Below, in pieces: positions 38,032-51,414 of a stretch of DNA of 64,000 nt; position 1 is the stretch's first letter, and every line of letters starts with the position of its first letter. This stretch comes from Chimonanthus salicifolius. Lineage: Eukaryota; Streptophyta; Magnoliopsida; Laurales; Calycanthaceae. The position numbers and the translations under genes are program-made. The notes beneath the pieces are model-generated. The model made no database searches, was not told the DNA's origin, and was given only the letters and a program-made list of their open reading frames with translations. Location: NCBI GenBank assembly GCA_013350335.1, contig CM023537.1, forward strand, positions 48,172,111 through 48,236,110. Reading direction: 5' to 3'.

Positions 38032-38470
38032 CTCACCAAGGTGTATTTGGTGGATTGAGGGTTTTTAAATGGGTCACTTGAATGAGATCGGTTAAATAAA
38101 AGGGACCAAATTAAAAAAGGTGAGGTTCGGCCATGGTGCTCCACAAGGTTGAGTTTTGGACTTAGACATTGATGTGAATCAAATGGGTTGTTGGTTTGAT
38201 TGATTGTTGTGTAAATAAGGTAACGAGACCTTACAAGTGGGACACGATCGTGAGCGGTCGACGGTTTAAGAAGCAAGGACACTTAGTGGTCTTCGTAGGA
38301 TTCTACCTTATTTGAAACCGTGGTTATATATGTTGGTTTTATCTTATTTTAATGAGTTATGCTTTAAAATATTATGTTGCAAATATGAGGATTTAATGCT
38401 AGATTTATCATATAAAATAACATGAAATTCATTAGCATCTCATACTTGGCATGGGGTGAAGGTTAAGTGA

Positions 38471-38632
38471 CCAGAGGGGCCACACTCCTTTGGGGCGTCC
38501 GAAAAACCTATGTGGGGGCAACTTGATGATGAGAATCCCATCAAGAGATAACCGGAGGGGCCACACTCCGTCGGGGCGTCCGAAAGACCTATGTGGGGGT
38601 ACCTTGATGATGAAAATCCCATCAAGAGTATA
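38471..38632 (+). repeat. 81-bp tandem repeat, two copies
   Basis: Two adjacent copies at 38471-38551 and 38552-38632 share GGGGCCACACTCC, GGGGCGTCCGAAA and AATCCCATCAAGAG blocks and differ at a few bases. Confidence 0.85.
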
Positions 38633-39750
38633 TATTTGATTGTGATGGGTGGGACTCATTGCATACATGGCATGGCATGATTTTACAAGATTTTGATGTT
38701 ATATTATTTATATGCATGTCTTATACTCACCATGTGTTAGCTATACTTAGAATTCCTATTGGGCGCATTGTTCTAAAGTCCTACTTCTACCCTAGTGAAT
38801 GAACAGGAAATGAAGGAAATGATGATCTTGAACGGAGCAAAGCATAAGGACTTGGGAATATTTTTATTGTTATTTTATTAAGTTGCTCAAGGACATGTAA
38901 TTTGAGTAGTTAGACTTTGGCATATAATAATTAGATATTTGCTATGGTTTGTGAATGGTTTGGTATAGATATTTAATTTAAGTTAAGTTGGTTATGTGAC
39001 TAAGCACTTTGAGTTCTAAAATGGAGTAGCCTTAGGTTCTATTATAATCCGCAATCAATTTATGTTATTTTCCGCAATTATAAACTTAATACGTGTGAAC
39101 CATCTCAGTGGACTTAGTTCACGCACACATATGGTTGGCCAGTTAAGGGTCGGGCTTTAAAAGCTCGGACGTAACTCGCGTCGTGACGTCCCACTCTCTA
39201 TCACTTTAAAAAAAAAAATAGACTCTGATTTTCGGAAATTAAGTGAAAAAGGGCGGGGCATTACACATATCTTCTTTATAGCCATTTGACATCATGTTTA
39301 GGTCTCTGTCTTTGATGGTAGGCCAGTTTGTCGTCATCTTCCTCTGAAGATTCCTGAGCTGTAACTCTAAGGTTCTGGATTTAATAAAGAGTGATACGGG
39401 GTGTGCAGGGATCCTTTTGTCATCTTTTTCGTTGCCACGTTGCCAATTCTCGAATGTCATCGCTACATATTCCACGTATCCCCCATACCTCATCTCTTAA
39501 GGTGTCAACCCAATCACTGGTTGCAGTATGTATTTATGGTAGAATTGGACAAATCCATCCTCATCTCTTTCTCGTCAAATGTATAGGTTATACCTTCCGG
39601 CCATCGAAGATTAAGATGAACAAGGTAATATTACTGAAACATTGTCTCCACAACTTGCAAAATATAATCAAGAATTTAGAATGCACAATGAAAACAATGT
39701 TGTGTCAACCATAGTGTTAATGGAGACCTTCTCTAATACTAACTCTCATG

Positions 39751-39900
39751 TAGCCCAACCTATAATGACCCCGACCCGACTTCCCAAGTGTGATGTTGTC
39801 CACTTTGGGCCTACTCTGCCTGCACGGTTTCGTTTCTAGGCCTGGCCTACCAAGCCAAGTCCAAAATGTCTCACACAAGGGAGAGGGGGCTTAAGTATTG
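39751..39900 (-). mobile_element. Diverged relative of the TRIM LTR
   Basis: Shares spaced blocks with the TRIM LTRs at 43079 and 43455: a TAATGACCCCGACCCG start, CACTTTGGGCCT, GCCTGCACGG and CCAAAATG in the same order. The rest has diverged and the right border is unclear. Confidence 0.4.
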
Positions 39901-40195
39901 GAAGTCCGATATCGAGGAACCTGGTTGGAGTATTTGAAACCGGAACAGATTTGGGAGGTCATTTTCCCCACTTTGGTTTGAGTCTAGCAGTGGTCTGAGG
40001 AGTCCCCAGCTGCCCCTCTACTCGTCCTTTATTGGTGCATGCTAGATTTGAGAAGGGAGAAGCACTTCCAAACCCACTAAGCTTGGGATTTCTTCCTTTT
40101 CAAGGTAAGGCTCCTCCAAACTCCGGATTTGGGCTGCGCATGTTGTTTTTTTTTTTTTTTTGAGAAAAACTTGTGTCTAAGGGGAGGAAGGGAAT

Positions 40196-43100
40196 TGTCG
40201 GTTTAATAACCTGACCCTTAATTAGAAAAATGACAAATTTTTAGAACTATTAACTTGGCATTGTGACCGGTTAATATGATGGAGTACAGAAAGAGCTTCA
40301 CGAAAAGGTATTATGTGACCCGATTAGAGCTCGTTTTCTTAGTGATCCAGCCCGACGAAGTTCAGAGGGCATTTTGGACATTACTTAATGTCTTTTGTTT
40401 TATATATAAAAATCATGAATAGTATCTTGTAAACTTCTTGAGTGTGAAATATCACTCTTCTGATATATTCAGACCTTGAAATTCATACACATATTAAGCT
40501 TTTGAGTACGCTAATCAGTGGTATTTCTTGAATTTCACGAGTATTCCTCGAAACATGTATTTTACAGATGCTTTTATCTACAACTCCCGATTTTCAAGAT
40601 ACCCCGTATTCCTAAAATTGGCAAACTCAGATCACAGTAGATCTGCATTTTATCAAACTCTTTAACATTTTTAGAATGTCAAAATGAGTATTTTAAACAC
40701 TTGTTCGAAGTGTCAAAATCATGATGATTATAAGCCGTCTATTTTATTAAAACATTGACTTTGTGAAAAATACCCCATTTTCCGTGTCAAAACAAACAGT
40801 GAACATTCCACCGTAAGTAAACCCAGTGTTCCCAACACATCTGCGGTATCGGATTTTCTCGAGTTAGGGTCTAATATAGTCGAACAGAAAAAGGTTAAGT
40901 AACATTAAATTTTTACTGTTGGTAAAAATAAGATTTTTCTCTGTCGACAGTAATCAACAATTTTGATAGTGCCGATAGATCTAAGGGACAAGGTTCATAC
41001 AGTCAATCTCAAATAGTAATTTTTAAATCCTTATAAATAGGTCCACTCTGTTTACATTCAAAATCACAAATTCACAGATTTTTTTTTTTCAGATTTTCTC
41101 TTCTGCTGTGGTGTTTACTATTACTCTATAACTGCAATATTAATTTTTTGGATGATTTCTATAAGTATTTATTTGATTTAATATTTTAAGTTTATAGACC
41201 TCATTAAGAGGAAACTAGATATTCAATTTCGTTAGAAAATGCTTTACAGTTTGATCTATAAAAATCGGAGAAGAAAATATAAACAAAATTGGAAAATCTA
41301 CCATGTACTGTAACTTGTGGCATACTGTACAAGTGGAAGCTTGTCAGAATGACAATTTCATAATTTTCTCGAACAATGAACTGATAGCAATTTCGTAATT
41401 TTCTCGAACAGTGAACTGATGGCATTTTTGTAATTTTGGTGAACAGTACCAGTGACATTTTCGTAAAATTTTATGAATGGTGCCCAAGAGCATTTTAGTA
41501 ATTCTAGATATTTTTTTTGGGGACAAAAACGTAATTTTTTGGAAATGTTTCAAAAATGAATTTTATGTTGTTTTAGCTGAAAAATACTTTTTTTAGACCA
41601 CTTATGGGTTTATTTTTAGTCCGTATTAAGTTCAGGGGAAAAATCGTAATTTTTACAAAAAAAAAACTCTATAAATTATTGTTATGATATTGTAAACACA
41701 TTGGAATATATATTATGGCTATATAGTGTTATATATATTTTATTTACATTGTTTTACGTTTTTAAAAAGATTATTGAAAACACTTGCCAACCGAAGGTGA
41801 GGAGATTCAACCATACTATGTGTTTACTAAAGTGCATCTCCTTTTGCATTCAATACAATGTGTCTTACACCATTAGCCCTACAGCGATAAATGGATGTCC
41901 GTGGTCATTTTTATTACAGAAATGATGTGATTGGATTAGAATGCGATACCGACACTTTCACACGTAAGGAGGTGATATGAGTTTCTACATATGAAACGTG
42001 AACATGAGAGTATTTCGGGATGTCGAGGTCTAGCCATCTTTAAAACGAAGTATGGAACTCACTTATTCCTAGAGACTACTTGGTATTGTGATGTTGGTGA
42101 TCTGACGATAGATCAGTATCTAACCGTGATTCCGATAGGAATATGCATTTTGTGTATAATGTGTGTATTGCAGGATAATTAATCTATGCGATAAATAATA
42201 CGTATAGGGTAAACGTACCCGATTGGAGAGAACGGTAACATTTGTTTATGTTATAATATAACCGTGGGCTTTAATCTGTGTTAGTTTTTCTAGTATAGTA
42301 TAGTTAAATACTGATTGTGATATTTATATTATGATTCCATGCGGGGGGACTTAGGAATCTATGTTAGCTGAGTGAGGTATTATGATCATATATATGAGAG
42401 ATATTATGTGAGTTGACAATTATGTTTAAATCCATGTGTTGATGTGCATATTGATTGGTGTACTATACATATCAAATTACCTCACACCAATGTATGAAGT
42501 ACCTAGCTCGTGGAGGGCATTGGTACGAGGTGTATTTAAAATACGAGCTGTGTGAAGTACTGAGCATGAATTTGCCAGCGGTATAGGAAACGTATTACTC
42601 GCGGCTAGGGAAAAGCCGTAGACGTCGTTTGGCGGGGGTATCTTTTTGAGAAATGAATGACATTTCATGGTGGATAATTGTCTTGACATCAGTCTACATG
42701 ATTTCTGAGTGTATAAACTGTTGTTTGATAACATGTTATGTTGAGAATATGCTTTATTATCTAAAACTGCCTGTTGTTTTCTCTTCACTGAGCTTGGCTC
42801 ACACGCCTTACGAAATAATAAACTCGGGGGACGAAGGACAGGAGGATCTTCAGCTGCAGTAAAGGGTGAAAACTTTTTAGCTATCTACCCAATGTTGGGA
42901 TCTTATATTTAGCTAATTAGACATGATACGTATGAACATGTAATGTAATAAACCCTTTATGGTGTTCGTTTGAAACACTGTAGAATATAATAAAATCTAC
43001 TTCGTTTCTGATGTGCAATTCTGATGTTGATGGGATTAATTGATGGTAAATGTTAGGTAGATCATGTGTGACTTTTTTTGTAACGACCCGACCCGAACAC

Positions 43101-44021
43101 AGGGCTTAGGGCTCAACTCAGTAAGAAATTTTCCACTTTGGGCCTCGCACAGACATGCGAGCCTGCACGGATTTGGATTGGGCCTGGCTCACCAAGGATA
43201 GGCCCAAAATGCATCTTAGAAGTTAAGAAGGGCTGGCCTCATATAAACCCATATCCAACTTCCTTCATTACCGATGTGGGACTCCCACATCAATTAACAG
43301 GTGCTGCTCACAGCCCATCTGGGCAACGGTATCACAATCACCCTCCCTAAAGCCTTGAGCCACCTCGGCTCGACCTGGTCTAGCTCAATAACACCAGGGA
43401 AGGAGGAAAGGTCCACACAGTTCGAGTGTAGAACCTTAGCTCTGATACCAAATTTGTAATGACCTGACCCGAATACAGGACTTAGGGCTCAACTCGGTAA
43501 AAAATTGTTCGCTTTGCGCCTTGCACACACACGCGAGCCCGCAGAGATTTGGATTGGGCCTGGCTCACCAAGGATAGGCCCAAAAAGTGTCTTACAAGTT
43601 AAGAAGGGCTGGTCTCATATAAACCCATATTCAACTTCCTTCACTACCGATGTGGGACTCCCATATCGGTTAACAAGTGCTGCTCACAGCCCATATGGGG
43701 AAGGGTATCACATTTTCTACTTGGACTGTCCTAACATATCAAGTTATAGATTACATGTTGGTTAATAGTGTATCCACATAATATGCGTCGAGGTGGAATC
43801 TGTCGAGGTTTTGGGTATTAAGCGACCCATGGTGACCCTTCCATCTGCCTGGGATTCTTACCAGCTAGGTATGGTTGGATCTGAGGCTGCCAAATGTCAG
43901 ATCCAAACTTGGACATATGAGACGTTAAGTCCATGTATTAAAATGATTTCCGCAAAGGCTCAGTATTGTGTTAGGAAAAAAAAATCTCAAGTCAGTGAGC
44001 CCGGAGGGTTGGGGTGTGACA
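40196..44021 (+). mobile_element. Probable Gypsy-type LTR interrupted by a TRIM
   Basis: Candidate borders are TGTCGGTTTAATAACCTGACCC at 40196 and GGTTGGGGTGTGACA at 44021. Without the TRIM it is 3.2 kb, close to the LTRs at 44321 and 46643, though the sequences differ. The block GCTTGGCTCACACGCC near 42790 is typical of U5 in these LTRs. Flanking pentamers do not match, so it may be two fragments. No gene is inside. Confidence 0.4.
43079..43712 (-). mobile_element. TRIM: miniature LTR retrotransposon, complete
   Basis: Two LTRs of 258 bp each (43079-43336 and 43455-43712) flank an internal part of only 118 bp. On minus, the internal part starts next to the LTR with TTTGGTATCAGAGC, an initiator-Met primer binding site, and ends with the purine tract AGGGAGGGTGAT before the other LTR. 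No protein is encoded, which defines a TRIM that must be moved by enzymes from other elements. The flanks are TTTTT and TTTTC, a probable target duplication with one change. The LTRs differ at several bases, so it is not very recent. Confidence 0.9.
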
Positions 44022-45840
44022 ATGGGTAGTGTCCATTGATGAATGGATGGTTAGTTAGTAGGAGAAAGAGAGGGGGAATGGGGTTGTGGGGTCAAAACCC
44101 TTTCTTGGGGGTCTAGAATTTTGGGGTTTTGTTTTAGAATGTTGTAAATCAAGTCTAAATTAATTCAAGTGGGGTTAATGGTATCCAACCCATCCGAAGT
44201 GGGCACGTAATGGACTGTCTGGGAATCTAGCCACCCGGAATATGAGGTGAGGGTTTCACTCTATGTTTATGTTTGAATTATATAGTTGTGCTTTTGATGT
44301 CGATATTGAGGGTGTGTACCTGTAATGTCCCGACCCGGAGGTGGGCCTGAAACGCTAATAAATATTTTTTTTATGCTAAACTCAAGAGGTCTAATTGGAC
44401 CGGATCAAAGGTTAGGCCCAAATGAGAAGTCACACATGATTTCAACATGTGGATTCAAACATGTACCATAAGCCTACCCAAAAACACAATCACAACACAT
44501 AATTTCATAAATGAAATATTAATCAAACAAATACAGAGTAGCTACGGTCACATAGTGGTTTATTACATAACATTCAATACAAGTACCATATACGGTTCTT
44601 TACGCAAAATATGGTTCCAAGAACCAACATAAACAAGTTCCCTTAAACGGGAGATAACCGAGACCATGCCAAAGCTTATCCTTCCTAAGCTTGATACGAA
44701 GACTCCTCCTCCTCAGATACATCTCTTGAAAGATGAGTGGTATGAGCTAACTAGCCCAATGAAAGAAAAATAACAATGCAGTCTAATGATCATCAGGTTA
44801 GTCAAATAATCAACATTTTCGAAATAACAGTTCAAGCTTGCCAACATCTCATTATCCGTCCACAACTGCCACCATCCACCGTAACCCCTAGATACTATAC
44901 TGACACCAATTGTATTAAGTCCCGATACGGTCAAAATACTCCTTGCAAGTACATCTCCGGTTTTCATTTGAAACCAGTACTGACACACCTTGTCAGTCAC
45001 TGTCGACCCACCTGGTTCAGTAGATGTAACCGACACACTTAGCTCAGAAATGGTTCAATAGTAAAGGGTATGTGGAAACAATATCAACATCATTAAAGCT
45101 CATAAGCACATCACATATGATCAACATCATAAATATTTATAAGCATTTTTCACAATAGTGCATCAAGTCTAGGCATATGAGTGGGTTCATCAATACTGAT
45201 TCTTGAAATCACTCATTGCTCAAGATCCAATCTTTTTAACTTGATTTACTCCTACCGTAATGTTAAGTCTTCTCACCGTAAATGTGTGGTATCGAAGTCT
45301 CTGCCAACATACAAACAGATATACAATCAATAATCAGTTAGAATACATAGCATACAAAGCAATACATACTTGTATTATTTCAAATATATCTTGTTTTTCC
45401 AAAAATCTCCAAGGGAAATAGAATTGAGTCTCCTATTTGGTTTCTAACCATTTTAATATACAATAATCAGCATATAATAAATAGGTGCTCAGGCCACTTC
45501 TCATATTGTCTTCTGGGCATGACCAGATTTACGTATTGAGTTAGGCCTAGATGTATAAGGTGCTCAGGCCACTACTCTTATAGCGAGCTAGGCCTAGAGG
45601 TCACTCATTGCCCGAACCATTCTTTTCTACCGAGTGGCGAAGTAGATCGCACAGCTATAGATAGCTACCGGGCTGAGACAGCCACAGATAGAGAGTATCG
45701 GCCTGGAAGTGAATACATTAAGTAGTACACTATAGTAATAAGAGAGAAAAGGGGCGTTAGTACAATTTTATTTATCAATGGGGTATAAACATCACATGAA
45801 AACCTAGGATTTAACACATGCATCTCAAATCAAACCAAGA

Positions 45841-46200
45841 TTTATCATTCAAAGACTGGGTTCCTCAAAACCTGCCTCGGAACTAGGTACTGTGGCTTCG
45901 GACCTTCCGAGCCACCGCTTAAACTGGTCTGCAGAACCTCAGAACATGGTTCTAATCTTCGGAACATCCGAGGGTCAAGTCTCGGAACTTTCGAAGGAGC
46001 CTCTGAACTAAAAAATAGAAAACAAGGTCTCGGTGTGTCTCGGAACATGCCGAGAGAAGCTCGGAACTTCCCAGAAGTTCTGTCCTTCTGACTAGACTCG
46101 GAACATCCCGTCAACAGAGGCGGGAAACGGTTAGCCTCTGGACACTTCAGAAACCTGATCCGAAGTTCGGAACTTCCGAAGTCCAACTCTCAGATCTTCT
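45841..46200. repeat. Array of TCGGAAC short palindromes in LTR A
   Basis: About ten imperfect inverted motifs such as TTCGGAACTTCCGAA and CTCGGAACATCC lie within 350 bp at irregular spacing. The core is mostly GGAAC. The homologous place in copy B has a GGATC core. Confidence 0.75.
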
Positions 46201-46642
46201 GAGAGTTGTCTTCCTCTATGTCTACAATAGCAGACAATAACAACGTCGGGAGAGTGAAATATGAATCCAAAAATAGTGGATTTTCTGGGTCCGTTTTTCA
46301 CATCCAACTGATCAGATGGACTCCTCTATGAGTCCTCTTGACATAGGGAATAAATTAAAGCTTTAAGATTTATTTAAAACATTTGATTTTAACATCAAAA
46401 CCAGTGAGACACAAAAATTTCTAAGTTTTTCTTAAATTTCAAATTCGTTTTACACATTCAAAACTCAGTCGATTTTACTTATTCTTGATTCTAAACTTGT
46501 TAGAATTTAAAGATGAACACAATGGGTACCTTCACTTCAGTTCCTAGGATGAAAATCCGAATCTTGTAAAAACTCCGACTTCAAGCTTCGGTGATTTTTT
46601 TTGAAAAACAGAGAGGGACGGCAGCTGGTTTTTCACTGAGGT

Positions 46643-49600
46643 TGTCATGCCCTGACCCGAAAGATGGGCCCGCAACGCGACTGGTTTTTTTTTAAAACTA
46701 AAATAACTCAAACATTTTAAGTGGGCCGGATCAACAGTTAGGCCCAAAGGTCACACATGATCTCAACATGTGAACTCAAACATATACCATAAGCCTGCCC
46801 AACAAAAACATAATCATAACACATAACATGAACACATAATTCCAACACTGAATTATCATTGAAACATCATAGTAACTACAGTCGCATGGTAGTCTTAATA
46901 CATCACGTTCAAACAAACTAAGTACCACACCCTGTACTTTATAAAAACAAATGGTTCTAAGAACCAGAAAATAAAGACAAGTGTATTCCCCTTAGTGGGA
47001 ATTCCAAAGCAACATTACAGCTTATCCACCCTAAGCTTCAAACAGAGGGTTCTCCTCCTCAGGTTCATCTCCTAAAAGGTGAGTGGGGTGAGTTAACTAG
47101 CCCAGTGAAGGAAATATAACAGTGCAGTTTAAGTAAACATCAGGTTAGTAAATAATCAACAGTTACAATATAATATCTCATGCTTGATAACAAATTCTCA
47201 ACATCAAGTATAATATCATCATTCCCATAATTTGACATCCCTTCCAATACTGCTGTCATCCAACGTAACGCCTACATACTACGCTGAGACCATAGTATTA
47301 AGTCCCGACATAGTCAAAATACATTTTTTTAAGTACATCTCCGGCTCTCACATAGCCGATATTGACACTCTTTAAGTCAGCAACTGTCGACACCCATGGT
47401 CCAGTAGACGTAAACCATCTCACACACATGACCGATATTGGTTCAATAGTCAAGGGCACGTGGAAGCAGTATTGCATGTCTCGTATGATCAACATCATCG
47501 CATTCACAATTAGCATAAGCACTTCTTATAACAGTGCATCATGTCTAAGCTCATGAGTGGGTTCATCAAACTTGAAACCACTTATTCTCAAGATCCATCT
47601 CATAAAACCTGTTTACACCTACTGCAAAGTTAAGTTCCCTCACTGAAAATGTGTGATATCGCGGTCTCTATATAACAAGCAAACAAGTGCACAATCAATC
47701 ATAAGTCAACATACATAGCATCAATTGCATACAAGTAGAATTTCGAAATCATACTTGTTTTTTCCAAAAATATCCAAGGTAAATGGAATTGAGTCTCCTA
47801 CTTGGTTTCTAACCATTTTAAATTACAATAATCTACAATATATAATAATAAGGTGCTCAGTCCAAAACTCATATTGTCTTCTGGGCATGACTAGATTGAC
47901 TTATTGAGTTAGGTCTAGATACTCAGGTCACTTCTCGGTTGTCTTCTGGATAGGACCAGATTTGACATGTTAAGTAAGGCCTTGAGGTCACTCAATGCCC
48001 AACAAATATAGCGTCGGCCTGGAAGTGAAGTCACTCAATGCCCTACCAATAGAGTCGGCGTGGAAGTGAATACAATAGGATATGCACTATAGTAGTAAGA
48101 GAAGAGGGTTAGTACACATTTTTAACTTATTAACGAGGTATAAAAATCACAAGCATCAACAATCAAACAAGATTTTACATTAAAACACTGGGTCCTTCGG
48201 AACATGCCTCGGAACCAGGTACTGTGCCTTCGGATCATCCGAACCATTGCCTAAACTAGTCACTGACTTTGGACCTTTGGTCTGACTTCGGATCGTCCGA
48301 AGATCGGTCTCGGATCATCCAAAGGTCCTTCAGAACCGAAAAATTAGAAAAACAAGTCTCGGTGGGTATGTGTGTCTCGGATCATGCCGAGTGAGGCTCG
48401 GATCGTCCGAGTGGGGTTTGGTCCTTCCGAACTCGGCTCGGAACATCCGGGCGAGTTAAACTTGCCTCGGATGCTTCGGGCTTCCGGTGAAGCTCGGAAC
48501 GTCCGAAGGGCTGACTTCGGATTGTTCGAAGGGTGCTACCCTCGGATCGTCCAAAGCTCGACTCTCGGACCGTCCGAAAGCCGTCTTCTTCCACTGTCTA
48601 CAACACGGGCAGTCACAACATGAAATACGAATCCGGAAACAGTGGGTTTTCCAGATTCGATTTTTACATCTAGCCGGTCAAATGGACTCCTCAGTGAGTC
48701 ATCTTTCCATAGGGAGTGATTTAAAGTTTTAAAACTAAGCAGGCCATTAGATCTTAACACCAGAAGCCCACTGATACTAAGAAAACAAAGTTTTTTCCTT
48801 AAACTTCGAAACCATTTTACTCACTCAAAACTTTGTCAAAATTAGTTTTTCTTGATTCTGAACCGACTGGAATTGAAAGAGGAACACAGTGGTTACCTTC
48901 ACTCGAGTTCCTGTGTTGAAAATCTGATTTTTGAAAAATCTTCCTTCTTAAGCTACGGTTGAAAAACTGGGAAGAACAGAGAGGGTGATCAACTAGTAAC
49001 TCAGAGCAGCTGGGAGGGAGAGAGAGAGATAGGAAAATGTGGGAGTTTGAGAGCTGAACTGAGGCCCAAATTTATAGAAATTGGTTCGTGGATGGTGGCC
49101 ATCCGGCCACTACATGCGGCTGAATGCAGCTGCTGCCGACGTCCCGAACAGTAACCGTACTGTTTGGGCATTGGTTGCAAATCAGCCCCTCCAATGTCCC
49201 AATTTTGCAAATAAGTCCCCACTTTGATAAAAACTTGATTTTCAACTAAAAGTATGATTTTAAAAGCCCAAAAATTTAATCCAACCTTTTAGATAAGTTG
49301 GGTTTTAAAACTCTAATCACTATAAAAATTTGGAGATTTAAAACTCACCAAAAACCATTGATTTAAATAAAAATCACAATTTAACACTATTTACGTGATT
49401 TAACTTGTGTTAAATAAAACAATTTGAAATCTTCATTTTTGGGGTTTGAAAGAATAAACTAGACCATACTAAAATGGCCTAACATAGTATACTTGTTTCG
49501 AAAATTATCTCATTTCGAAAACCATTTAAAAATATTTATTTCTCCCTTTCGAGGTTTTGACGGGCGGTTTTAAATACTATTTTCTGAAAATAAAATGAAT

Positions 49601-49866
49601 TTAAAATCAGAAATAGGAATCCTTGACTGAGGAGAATAATATCAACCAATAATAATCACATAATAACACAAATAATAAAATAATAACAATAAGCAGTAAT
49701 TGCCATTTTGCCCCTCCAGTTGAAAGAGCTGGATCACTCAGCTTTCGAGCTCAAATTGGGCCACACCTGGAATTTTCTCGAAGCCCTAACCGTAATCTTC
49801 GAGATTAACCAGTCTAAGCAAGATTTATTAAGCTAAACCAGGCCTAATCTGGGTTAGGGTACTACA
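46643..49866 (-). mobile_element. Solo Gypsy-type LTR (nested copy B)
   Basis: 3224 bp from TGTCATGCCCTGACCCG to GGGTACTACA, with the perfect target duplication GAGGT (46638-46642 and 49867-49871). It sits inside copy A of the same family, so it is the younger of the two. No coding region or primer site. Microsatellite-like GA text lies near 49015. Confidence 0.87.
48190..48595. repeat. Array of TCGGATC short palindromes in LTR B
   Basis: About fifteen imperfect inverted motifs such as TTCGGATCGTCCGAAG, CTCGGATCATCC and CTCGGAACGTCCGAAG in 400 bp. The core is mostly GGATC, in contrast to copy A. Confidence 0.8.
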
Positions 49867-50718
49867 GAGGTTGGTTTTTCATCTGGGATGAATCCAACTG
49901 GGAAGGAAGGTGAATTATATAGACTCATCTGATGGCTGGGTGAAGGCCAGCTCACCGACAACCCATGGGCGCTGCATGAGAGCTGCTGGCCACGTACCAG
50001 CGGCAACAGTAAAATCCCACAGTAAAAAATATTTTGCAGATAAGTCCCTCTGCAGATTATGCAAATAAGTCCAATTTTGGCTAAAATCGATTTTTAACTA
50101 AAAACATGATTTAAAAAGTTTAAATAATTTAATCCGACTTTATAGAAATGTTGGGTTTAATAAAATCTATGTGTCATAAAATTTTGGAGGTTTAAAATTC
50201 ATCAAAAATCAAAGATTTAGACAAAATCCATAATTTGACATTATTTACTTAATTTAACTTGTGTTAAATAAAAGGGTTTAAAACCTTTATTTTCAAGGTT
50301 TGGAGAAATAAACTAAACCGTCATTTTAAAATCTAACATAACATGTCTTTCTAAAAAAAATTCTTATTTATGAAATTATTTAAAAATAATTATTTCTCTC
50401 TTTCGGGCTCTTTTCGGGTAGTTTTAAATAACATTTTCTGAAAATAAAATAATACCAAAATTTTAAATTAAAATCCTTTATTAAGGAAAGCAATATCGTC
50501 CAATAATAATCAGATAATTACATATAAAGAAATAATATTTATAAATGGTACATTACCATTTTGCCTTTCCAACTCGACGAGTTGGATCATCGAGCTTTCA
50601 ACCTCTGACTGGGCCACACTTGGGCTTTTTGCAAAGCCTCTATCGTAATCTTCAAGATTAACCGGTTTAAGTATGGTTTATCATACTGATCAAGCTTAAA
50701 TCGGGTTAGGGTATTACA

Positions 50719-51320
50719 ATACCCAAGTATTATGGCAATTGTGTGCTTCAGCTATCAATGCATATCCATGTGTTTATGTGTTGGTGAAATAAAAATTGGA
50801 GATAGGAGTAAATACAATTATGTGTAAGATGCAAGGGCTTGGAATTAGTGGGAAATGTGGGGATGTATGCTTGTGCTTTTGACTTATGCAGTGTGTGGAT
50901 GATGAGTGACAATTGTAATGATAGGGTGAATATTCTTGGTTAGAAACATGGAGTGCTCTTTTATGTCAATTATAAGAAGGGTGCATTAGCCACGAAGTGG
51001 GAGTAGTGACGGCCATGAAGTAGGAGTAATGGCCAAATCTCGATGCATGGGGCGATCGTAGGAGGTGAAGACCATAAGAGTATGTACAAGAAGTGAACCT
51101 CCGCTATGAAGTGGGAGTAGTGGTGGCCCACAAATGTAGGAAGCGATGGAGGTGGACGCAGGTAAGGGCCATGAGCTTGGCCCTCAACTCCTTTTCCACG
51201 TTCGAAGACTTATTTGGTATTTTGTGAAGTTGTGTCGTGGTCTTATTATGATTGTTATGTAATTTTGGAATTATAATAATCATTATGGTCTTGATGTGTT
51301 GTATGGTTTGGTGTTGTCCT

Positions 51321-51372
<52 letters not shown>

Positions 51373-51414
51373 TTAATACCTCTTTGTCACGAGCTCGAGG
51401 AGCTGGTCGTGACA
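50719..51414 (+). mobile_element. LTR-like remnant that hosts copy A
   Basis: The sequence on both sides of copy A (44022-44320 and 50719-51414) has no gene. It ends at CTCGAGGAGCTGGTCGTGACA, a Gypsy LTR-type 3' end. It may be one older LTR into which A and then B inserted, which would make three levels of nesting. The start is not recognised. Confidence 0.35.
51324..51367. repeat. (TA)n microsatellite
   Basis: About 22 TA units without interruption. Confidence 0.92.

Larger units (their letters stand above)
33048..39265 (+). mobile_element. Large solo Gypsy-type LTR with nested insertion
   Basis: Starts TGTAACACCCCGG and ends GGCGGGGCATTACA, flanked by the 5-bp target duplication CATAT (33043-33047 and 39266-39270). 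Without the nested element it is about 3.8 kb. It has no coding region, no primer site and no second LTR, so it is a solo LTR left by recombination between the two LTRs of a full element. Pyrimidine-rich text around 34140-34350, with a (TC)n run, may be its transcription start and leader. It contains two arrays of spaced hairpins and an 81-bp tandem repeat. Confidence 0.85.
44321..50718 (-). mobile_element. Solo Gypsy-type LTR (outer copy A)
   Basis: On plus it begins TGTAATGTCCCGACCCGG and ends GTTAGGGTATTACA. Flanks are GTACC (44316-44320) and ATACC (50719-50723), a target duplication with one change. Net length without the nested copy B is about 3.17 kb. It is homologous along its length to copy B. 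The U5-like block near 44700-44765 reads properly on minus. No coding region, so a solo LTR. Confidence 0.8.

Noticed and set aside
45845..46186. 113-codon minus frame in LTR A
   Set aside because: It is the palindrome array translated; the matching place in LTR B gives a different set of frames.
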